A stretch of DNA of 64,000 nucleotides, taken from the NCBI GenBank assembly GCA_015709695.1, contig CP054183.1:1240001-1304000 (forward strand), read 5' to 3'. Shown piece after piece: positions 58,208-64,000 of this stretch. The DNA comes from Gammaproteobacteria bacterium (GTDB lineage Bacteria; Pseudomonadota; Gammaproteobacteria; Steroidobacterales; GCA-2729495). How positions within the stretch are numbered: the stretch's first letter is position 1; each line of letters begins with the position of its first letter. The translations under genes were made by a program, and so were the position numbers. Under the pieces are notes generated by a model. It ran no database searches. It was not told the origin of the DNA and saw only the letters and a list, made by a program, of their open reading frames with translations.

Positions 58208-58507
58208 ATGACTGACCCACAAAAACCCGCACTGGTCGACAACATGCTCCTCCTGCGCAAGGAGGACTTCGAAGACCTTCTGGATCGCGCCGCCGAACGC
58301 GGCGCCAAACGTGCCCTGGCCGATGTTGGCTTGGACGGTGACGACGCCGCCCACGACATCCGCGAACTGCGCGGCCTGCTCGATGCCTTCAACACCGCCA
58401 AGCACACCGCGTGGCAGACCGTCATCAAGATGCTCACCACCGGATTCCTGCTGGCGTTGGTGGCGGGCGCCCTCATCAAGTTCAAGGTGTTCGGAGGTGG
58501 CCAATGA
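58208..58507 (+). CDS. Small membrane protein of the lysis block (holin-like)
   Basis: 99 aa. Soluble charged N-terminus, then one membrane helix 'VIKMLTTGFLLALVAGALIK' near the C-terminus. Such single-span proteins (DUF6127-like) stand before holins in several temperate phages and may be a holin or antiholin. ATGA overlap with the next gene. Confidence 0.65.
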   Translation: MTDPQKPALVDNMLLLRKEDFEDLLDRAAERGAKRALADVGLDGDDAAHDIRELRGLLDAFNTAKHTAWQTVIKMLTTGFLLALVAGALIKFKVFGGGQ

Positions 58508-58980
58508 TCGAGACCCTTCTTGGTGGCCTGCTCGGCGGCGCCTTTCGCCTGGCACCTGAGCTTCTGAAGTGGCTCGACCGCAAGGGAGAACGCGGCCACG
58601 AACTGTCGATGCAGGACAAGGCGCTCGAATTCGAGAAGCTACGCGGCGCGCAGCGCATGCACGAAATCGGCGCCGGTGCCGATGCAGCGTGGAACGTGGG
58701 CGCCATCGAGACGCTGCGCGAGGCTGTCCGCACACAGGGCGAAAAAACCGGTGTGCGCTGGGCCGATGCGTTGTCGAGCAGCGTGCGCCCAGTCATTACC
58801 TATTGGTTCATGGCGCTGTACTGCGCAGCCAAAACGGCCGCCTTCGTTGCCGCTATTGAAGGCGGTGCCGACTGGGGTGTTGCCATCCTCCACGCATGGA
58901 CCGAAGCCGACCAAGCGCTGTGGGCCGGTGTGCTGAACTTCTGGTTCATCGGGCGCGTGTTCGACCGGGTGAGGCCATGA
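58504..58980 (+). CDS. Holin-like protein (3TM-holin type)
   Basis: 158 aa. N-terminal 'IETLLGGLLGGAFRLAPELL' and the C-terminal membrane part 'VITYWFMALYCAAKTAAFVA' plus 'QALWAGVLNFWFIGRVFDRV' match the 3TM holin family, which has the amphipathic helix between. Would permeabilise the inner membrane for the endolysin. ATGA overlap with the lysozyme gene. Confidence 0.75.
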   Translation: MIETLLGGLLGGAFRLAPELLKWLDRKGERGHELSMQDKALEFEKLRGAQRMHEIGAGADAAWNVGAIETLREAVRTQGEKTGVRWADALSSSVRPVITYWFMALYCAAKTAAFVAAIEGGADWGVAILHAWTEADQALWAGVLNFWFIGRVFDRVRP

Positions 58981-59456
58981 GCCAGATTCCCCAGGCAGCT
59001 ATCGCCCTGGCGAAGCGCTTCGAGGGGTTCCATCGAATTCCGAGGTCAGATCCGCTGCGCCGGGCCCATCCCTATATCTGCCCGGCTGGCTACTGGACGA
59101 TCGGCTACGGCCGTTTGTGCAAGCCAGACCATCCACCGATCAACGAGGAAGAGGGCGAGATGTACCTGCGTCAGGACCTGCGCACAGCACTCACCGCCAC
59201 GCTTCGCTACTGCCCGGTGCTGGCCGCCGAGCCAGAGGGACGAATCGCGGCCATCGTTGACTTCACCTTCAACCTCGGCGCGGGGCGGTTACAGACATCG
59301 ACCCTGAGGCGACGGGTCAATCAGCGGGACTGGCATGCTGCGGGCAAGGAGCTGCGGCGATGGATCTATGGCGGCGGCAAGATTCTTCCTGGCCTCGTTG
59401 CCCGACGAGAGGCAGAGGTCATGCTCCTCATCGCCGAACCGAAGACTGCAATCTAG
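58977..59456 (+). CDS. Endolysin, GH24 lysozyme
   Basis: 159 aa. T4-lysozyme family: catalytic Glu16 in 'LAKRFEGFHRIP', then 'GYWTIGYGRLCKPDHP' with the Thr and Gly of the active-site loop, and 'AAIVDFTFNLGAGRLQTSTL'. No signal peptide, so it depends on the holin. No Rz/Rz1-like spanin follows. It is the last plus-strand phage gene; the next gene runs toward it. Confidence 0.93.
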   Translation: MSQIPQAAIALAKRFEGFHRIPRSDPLRRAHPYICPAGYWTIGYGRLCKPDHPPINEEEGEMYLRQDLRTALTATLRYCPVLAAEPEGRIAAIVDFTFNLGAGRLQTSTLRRRVNQRDWHAAGKELRRWIYGGGKILPGLVARREAEVMLLIAEPKTAI

Positions 59457-59489
59457 CTACGAAGAACCGCAGCTGCTGCCCCTACCACG

Positions 59490-60503
59490 TCATGGGTTGT
59501 TCCAGCATCCAGGGCTTCGCGAGTCGAAGAACTTCACCTCTGTGTCAGGCAAGGACCGGCCAGCAGCCTTCAGAACCTGGTGGCAGAACGCTTGCTGATC
59601 TCCATCTGGCTGACCAGTGAACACGGAGACCGCCATTCGCTTCGGTGGATTCGCTGAGATGGCATTGAGCACATGCTGGTCCCGTTCGTCAAAGCTCCAG
59701 CCATAAACGACCAAACTCTCCCCGATCGCTGGCAGGACTTCCTCGTACACGTTCGTCAGGTAGTGACTCCGGCGAATCGCGGCGACTTTCTCCTTGCTGG
59801 TTCCTTCGCTAACAAACACTGGCACGTAGTGCCCGGACGACCACTTTCGGGTGATCGCTTCGAGCAAATCGCCCGTCGCGCCAGTGGATGCCGCGATCTT
59901 TGTCTCGTCACCAATGTAGTCGCGAGCCACGGAAAGACTGCCGTGCGGGTAGAACACCAGCGTTGCTCCGGCAGCGTGCCCATATGGCCTCCGCAGGTAC
60001 TCCCAGTCCGTCTGAAATTCACCGTGATGGAAGGCATCCTTGAACCAGCTACCGTTTGCTGCATTGAACAGCAGCATGGCCCAGTACAGGGTGAGGTCGT
60101 AGTTCAGGCTGACGACAGTCGGGAACGCGCTCGCGAATGTACCGACCCGTTGTAAGTCGGCGGCGACATCGGCATGTATCGGATGCACGCTGTGCACCGC
60201 TTCGATCAGCGCTGTTCGCACTTCCGCATATGCCGCAGAGATGTCGGCAGATGGAGTCCCCAAGGCAACGTTGACGTGCTCGGCATACCAGCATGCAAGC
60301 AGAACATGCTCGAAGTCGGTCGTCCCGAGCTTGGCGAATATTGGCGCGGTGGTTGCGAGCAACCCTTTTGCATCAGCCACGCTGTGGAGTGTTGGGTATG
60401 CAAACTCCTTGTGGATGGCGATGCTGGCGCCGTTACCCAGAAGGAGGGAAATCCAACCTTCCGCGCTGATGTTTGCCCAAGTGTCGATCGCGATTCCGTC
60501 CAT
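59490..60503 (-). CDS. SIR2-like protein (DUF4917 type)
   Basis: 337 aa. Rossmann-like NAD-binding pattern: 'WISLLLGNGASIAIHKEFAY' at the start, 'FPTVVSLNYDLTLYWAMLLF', 'LVFYPHGSLSV', 'ESLVVYGWSFDERDQHVLNA'. This is the SIR2-like layout of DUF4917 proteins. Relatives occur in defence clusters, where SIR2 domains deplete NAD on infection. It lies 6 nt behind mcrC on the same strand, so it is probably part of the same operon. Whether it is a separate abortive-infection gene or a McrBC partner cannot be told. Confidence 0.75.
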   Translation of the reverse strand: MDGIAIDTWANISAEGWISLLLGNGASIAIHKEFAYPTLHSVADAKGLLATTAPIFAKLGTTDFEHVLLACWYAEHVNVALGTPSADISAAYAEVRTALIEAVHSVHPIHADVAADLQRVGTFASAFPTVVSLNYDLTLYWAMLLFNAANGSWFKDAFHHGEFQTDWEYLRRPYGHAAGATLVFYPHGSLSVARDYIGDETKIAASTGATGDLLEAITRKWSSGHYVPVFVSEGTSKEKVAAIRRSHYLTNVYEEVLPAIGESLVVYGWSFDERDQHVLNAISANPPKRMAVSVFTGQPDGDQQAFCHQVLKAAGRSLPDTEVKFFDSRSPGCWNNP

Positions 60504-60509
60504 GTTCTT

Positions 60510-61649
60510 TCACGCGCCCGTCTTCATCGCGTGGTCTGGCACGCAGAGTCGCAGCAGCTGCGCTCGGATGTCGGCAGGAGTTGCCGTCAAATCCACAGTG
60601 GCAAACCGAATGGCGTGCCCCTGGATCAGCACTGTCTCGTCGACCATCTGACCGATCGCTGGATGCAACAACAGTCCGCTCGCGTGATCTGCAAGCGCAT
60701 CGCCGCACCCAACCTGGGAACGCAGATAGGCATAGATCTGGTACACGTATCCGCTGTGCAGGGTTTCCTCACGGTACCAACCGCTTGTCACAATCGAGGT
60801 GAACTTGGTATCGATGACGATCCGCTGACCGGTTGACGGGTGGTCGAGCACGACATCAGTTCGCATCGTCGGCAGGATCTTGTCGATCCCCGCCGTCTTC
60901 TGCTCGATCTGCCAGCCCATCGTCCCGCCGCACTGCACCCGCCAGCCCTGTGGGCTCAATACGACCTCGTAGAAGCCGCCCACTGCTCGCTCGAACAAAC
61001 GGCGTACCCAAGTCGCTTCTCGGTCCGGCAGAGAGAGCACATTCGTACCCGACGCCTCCGTAGGTAGCACTAGATCGAACGCCAGCTTTGCGGCCGCCAC
61101 CATGAACCGGTCGTCCGCATCGTTACGGCTAAAACGATCGGTGCTCATTTGGGCACGGGTCGGTGCGTCGCCCGATACACCCATTGACTTCATTCCACCA
61201 GCAAGCGCGCGGCACCGATGGGCAACGTCCTTCCTCTGAACGATCCTGGAGATGGACTCCAAGGCTGCTCGGACGAAACGATTGCGTGGTGTGTCGATGG
61301 TAAGTTCGTCGAACCGGCACGCCACCAGGCCTCTATCCATCAACTGATGGCGTTCGGTGGTCAAGACGTCGATCCGGCCACGCACGCGATTGATTACTGC
61401 GTCGCGAGATCGATAGCCGAGACTCAAGCGGCGACGTTGTCGCACTTCAACCGCATGGGCAAGAATCTCGGCGACGAGGTCTGGCAGATCGTCCGGGCTG
61501 TCTTCCAAACCGACTTTGCCGATCCCGCGAGTGCGGAACAGGTCAGAGGCGTAGAGCATCAGCAGCCAGAGGTTGCGCACCGGAATGCGTCCGATGAAGC
61601 CCTCAGCGCTTATGGATGCATTTTTCACCTGTTCTGCGACGGCGGTCAT
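60510..61649 (-). CDS. mcrC: McrC nuclease subunit
   Basis: 379 aa from ATG 61649, overlapping the mcrB stop (TGATG); GTG 61652 would add one residue. N-terminal 'GFIGRIPVRNLWLLMLYASD' and 'INRVRGRIDVLTTERHQLMD' are McrC features. The PD-(D/E)XK core follows: 'MRTDVVLDHPSTGQRIVIDT' with Lys after it, and 'GYVYQIYAYLRS'. It cuts DNA when recruited by McrB to methylated sites. Confidence 0.92.
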   Translation of the reverse strand: MTAVAEQVKNASISAEGFIGRIPVRNLWLLMLYASDLFRTRGIGKVGLEDSPDDLPDLVAEILAHAVEVRQRRRLSLGYRSRDAVINRVRGRIDVLTTERHQLMDRGLVACRFDELTIDTPRNRFVRAALESISRIVQRKDVAHRCRALAGGMKSMGVSGDAPTRAQMSTDRFSRNDADDRFMVAAAKLAFDLVLPTEASGTNVLSLPDREATWVRRLFERAVGGFYEVVLSPQGWRVQCGGTMGWQIEQKTAGIDKILPTMRTDVVLDHPSTGQRIVIDTKFTSIVTSGWYREETLHSGYVYQIYAYLRSQVGCGDALADHASGLLLHPAIGQMVDETVLIQGHAIRFATVDLTATPADIRAQLLRLCVPDHAMKTGA

Positions 61650-63871
61650 CACCAGCCCTGCGTCAGCCGTGTAACCGCCTTTTGTGCTTCGTCGGGCGCG
61701 TCGAACCAGTATTCATCCAGCAACGGCCCGATCTCCGTCTCCACGACCTGCTGGAACCACTTCTTCGTGTCTCCCGCCTCCAGTCGATGTGCGGGTGTCA
61801 CATAGCTGTGACCAATCCGGAATTGCTTGCCAAGGCGCGCGTCCGCCGCGATCTGGTCGTTCAGCTCAGCGATACGCCGCTCGATATCCGCGACCAAACC
61901 CGGATCGACAGCACACTCCTTGACCACCCACTCCCGCCAAACCTGGCCCAGTCTTGGCTCCAGCCCAACGAAAGCAAAGCGGCGACGCAATGCCAGATCG
62001 ACCAGTGCAAGTGATCGGTCGGCGATATTCATGGTGCCGACCACATAGAGATTCTCGGGAATATGGACGGGACGTCGTTTGCCGTCTGCATCTGGATAGC
62101 AGAGTTCCAGCGCTTCATTGGGTGTCCGCTTGCCGGCCTCAAGCAGCGTCAGCAACTCGCCGAAGATCTGCGCCGGGTTTCCACGGTTGATCTCCTCGAT
62201 CACCACGACAAACTTCGACGAAGGGTCCTTCGATGCGGCCTTGATGGCTTCCATGAAGACACCGTCCGCCAGCGACAACTTGCCTTCGCCAGTGGGGCGC
62301 CACCCTCGAACAAAGTCCTCGTAGGACAGGTTAGGGTGGAACTGCACTGCACGGACCTTGCTATCGTCCTTCTGCCCCATTAGCGCGAACGCGAGCCGTT
62401 TGGCTAGCCAGGTCTTGCCCGTGCCCGGAGGCCCCTGAAGGATGAGGTTCTTTTTTGTGCGCAGACGATCGAGCAAGCGGTCAATCTCGGCCCGCTCCAG
62501 GAAACAGCCGTCCTTGAGGATGTCCTCCACCGAGTAGGGAACGATTGGCGCTGCCACCTGAAAGGCTTCGCGAACTTCACCTTCAGTTTCCTGTTCTGCT
62601 CCGGCATTGGTACCGATGTCGCCAGTCGGCACAGGCTCGTCAACCGGGTCTTTGTACATCCAGGACGCAAGCGATAAGTCCGGAAAACTGTGGACAGGGT
62701 AGCCGTCTTCGCCGAAGCGCGACCGCAAATCATCCAGCAGCTTCAGATAGGCCGGACCATCACATGGACCTTGCTGACCACTGATGGCGACATTCAGTCC
62801 GAGCCGCTTGTTGATGTAGTGGCGCGACTGGCTATCCAGGGTCAGGAATTCCCACGGATGCGCCCAGTAGAGACCTGTCGAAAGGTTCCATGCGACACCC
62901 CACACTTGGGTTGCCTCGTCATAAGCCCGGATGAAGGCATCGCGAGTGTCCAATTGGTCGCCATCGACCATCTTGCTCGCGGCAACGAATACCTTCCATA
63001 GCGCGTCGATGTCGCCCGCACCACGCTTGTCGGCATAGGCGAAAAACCAGGAACGTTGGTTGTTGAGAACGGGAATGCCTTCGAATGAAGGCGGGACCGG
63101 CACCGTCACACCCAGCAACTTAGCGAGTTCGCCCGCGATGGTCTTGCGGTTGGCATCGGTCATGGACCGGTTAAAGGTGCCCATCGTGGTGAATGGGCAA
63201 ATGTCACGCAACGGACCACTGGTTCCATCGGGAAACTTATCCTGGAGATAGGTCAGCCCCGGCACCCGGGACGCGATCTCGTGGATGCCCTCGATGAGCG
63301 GAGTTCGATCGTCTGCGTGGGTCAGCAGCTTTTCGGCCACTGCCTCGTAGAAGTCCGTCCACTCGAAACGCTGTTTTTCTGGCGAAGTCGTGCCGTACCG
63401 CTCCCGCCAAAAGGGCTCGTTGCGAAAGCGATCCACATCCTGCGGCTTGCCGTCAAACGCGAATGCGATCAGCGCATCGTTCATCCATTCGCCGGGAAGC
63501 ACGCGCCAGATCGTTGCTCGGTGAGTGTAGAAGTACCACTCCCGTACCGGCTCGACCCTGGCCCAGTCCACCTTCACCCGCTTCCCGTCGTTCAGGTTTT
63601 CGGTGATCGTGCCGACCGCCTTGATGCCCATAACCGAAACCGCTCGGCCTCGGCCATCGAAGGGCAGACCGTGCTTTCGCGTGTAAGACGACTTGATGGC
63701 AATCCGCTCGCCCGGGCGCATGGAGCGCACCACATCGAGGAGCTTGTCGTCGTAGCCGTTCTCCCAAATGCCTTCTGCGAGAAATCGTGGCATCTGATCA
63801 TCAGTGCCGCCGTAACTGGCGCCGACGAACCAGGTTGCATGCGGTGCACTATCTATCGTCTGAGTGGTCAT
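61649..63871 (-). CDS. mcrB: McrB-type AAA GTPase
   Basis: 740 aa. The first 300 residues include a putative recognition domain opening 'ATWFVGASYGGTDDQMPRFL' and a segment like an EVE/YTH-type fold (inferred). AAA motor: Walker A 'LILQGPPGTGKTWLAKRL' near residue 475, Walker B 'FVVVIEEINRGNPAQIFGEL' and the sensor 'VVGTMNIADRSLALVDLALR'. McrB-type proteins use the NxxD element (here M-N-I-A-D) for GTP. AGGGGGCGGAGG precedes the ATG, 12 nt behind hsdR. Confidence 0.93.
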   Translation of the reverse strand: MTTQTIDSAPHATWFVGASYGGTDDQMPRFLAEGIWENGYDDKLLDVVRSMRPGERIAIKSSYTRKHGLPFDGRGRAVSVMGIKAVGTITENLNDGKRVKVDWARVEPVREWYFYTHRATIWRVLPGEWMNDALIAFAFDGKPQDVDRFRNEPFWRERYGTTSPEKQRFEWTDFYEAVAEKLLTHADDRTPLIEGIHEIASRVPGLTYLQDKFPDGTSGPLRDICPFTTMGTFNRSMTDANRKTIAGELAKLLGVTVPVPPSFEGIPVLNNQRSWFFAYADKRGAGDIDALWKVFVAASKMVDGDQLDTRDAFIRAYDEATQVWGVAWNLSTGLYWAHPWEFLTLDSQSRHYINKRLGLNVAISGQQGPCDGPAYLKLLDDLRSRFGEDGYPVHSFPDLSLASWMYKDPVDEPVPTGDIGTNAGAEQETEGEVREAFQVAAPIVPYSVEDILKDGCFLERAEIDRLLDRLRTKKNLILQGPPGTGKTWLAKRLAFALMGQKDDSKVRAVQFHPNLSYEDFVRGWRPTGEGKLSLADGVFMEAIKAASKDPSSKFVVVIEEINRGNPAQIFGELLTLLEAGKRTPNEALELCYPDADGKRRPVHIPENLYVVGTMNIADRSLALVDLALRRRFAFVGLEPRLGQVWREWVVKECAVDPGLVADIERRIAELNDQIAADARLGKQFRIGHSYVTPAHRLEAGDTKKWFQQVVETEIGPLLDEYWFDAPDEAQKAVTRLTQGW

Positions 63872-63883
63872 CCTCCGCCCCCT

Positions 63884-64000
63884 TTAGTAATACTGCCGGA
63901 TGTAGCTGTAGGCCTTCTCGAACAGCTCTTCATCCGCATGCAGCTTGTATTTGAAGAGGGCCTTGCGCAGGGCCTTCTTGACCTCGCGTTCGCCGGCCTG
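63884..64000 (-). CDS. hsdR: Type I restriction enzyme R subunit, C-terminal end
   Basis: Only the last 38 codons and stop are in the window. The translation includes 'EREVKKALRKALFKYKLHAD' and ends 'ELFEKAYSYIRQYY', the near-invariant C-terminus of HsdR translocases. Upstream hsdM and hsdS genes are expected to the right. Located 12 nt before mcrB, so the McrBC genes probably lie in the same operon. Confidence 0.85.
   Translation of the reverse strand, partial: QAGEREVKKALRKALFKYKLHADEELFEKAYSYIRQYY

Noticed and set aside
1..64000. CRISPR arrays, tRNA and rRNA genes, insertion sequences
   Set aside because: None recognised on reading both strands; the tmRNA is the only structural RNA gene I can support.

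Overview
The window is high-GC proteobacterial DNA. The first 10.9 kb is ordinary gammaproteobacterial chromosome. On the minus strand it holds hrcA-grpE-dnaK-dnaJ-dapB and the start of carA, and on the plus strand nadK-recN-bamE. A minus-strand ratA, plus-strand smpB and the tmRNA gene ssrA follow. The order hrcA-grpE-dnaK-dnaJ-dapB-carA beside recN-bamE-ratA-smpB is typical of Xanthomonadales-like gammaproteobacteria. The tmRNA tag (ANDSNYALAA) argues against Xanthomonas itself; I cannot name a genus.

The chromosome is interrupted directly behind ssrA, a common integration site. Everything from about 10.9 kb to the window end reads as acquired DNA, and no second ssrA 3' end was found, so the right junction lies outside. 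The acquired DNA has four parts. (1) 11.2-15.0 kb: a Sel1-repeat protein and a minus-strand operon of a 72-aa protein, a DUF2924 protein, a large serine recombinase and an HTH protein, each overlapping the next by 4 nt. (2) 15.4-20.4 kb: a complete yhiI-rbbA-yhhJ type ABC export operon. (3) 20.5-59.5 kb: a nearly complete siphovirus-type prophage. (4) 59.5-64.0 kb: a minus-strand defence cluster with the end of hsdR, then mcrB, mcrC and a SIR2-like (DUF4917-type) gene.

The prophage reads in order. It starts with an XRE repressor and ImmA-type protease, divergent from two unknown early genes across a control region with TTGACA promoter and palindromic operators. A replication and recombination block follows: HTH protein, Sak4-like ATPase, putative SSB, SF2 helicase, Cas4-like nuclease, TOPRIM-RepA-like primase-helicase and RuvC-like resolvase. 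Next come two ParB-methyltransferase fusions and three small minus-strand genes. The late genes are terminase, two fibre-like proteins, lambda-like head genes (W, portal, S49 protease with embedded scaffold, D, E, FII) and tail genes with a likely -1 frameshifted chaperone. The tape measure, a GTA-like tail tip, a DUF2793 protein, two holin-like proteins and a GH24 endolysin complete the set. No integrase of the usual tyrosine type and no spanins were found.

The most unusual signals are: a 28-bp element (GCTTGGCTTC-N6-GAACAGCGCGTT) that sits 37-40 nt before the start codons of four minus-strand genes, one in the recombinase operon and three in the prophage; an iteron-like cluster of ten CAGTTGG-type sites next to a long hairpin, just behind the primase-helicase gene; the paired SPPY/DPPY ParB-methyltransferases; the T-TTT-TTC slip site; and an embedded scaffold start inside the capsid protease gene.
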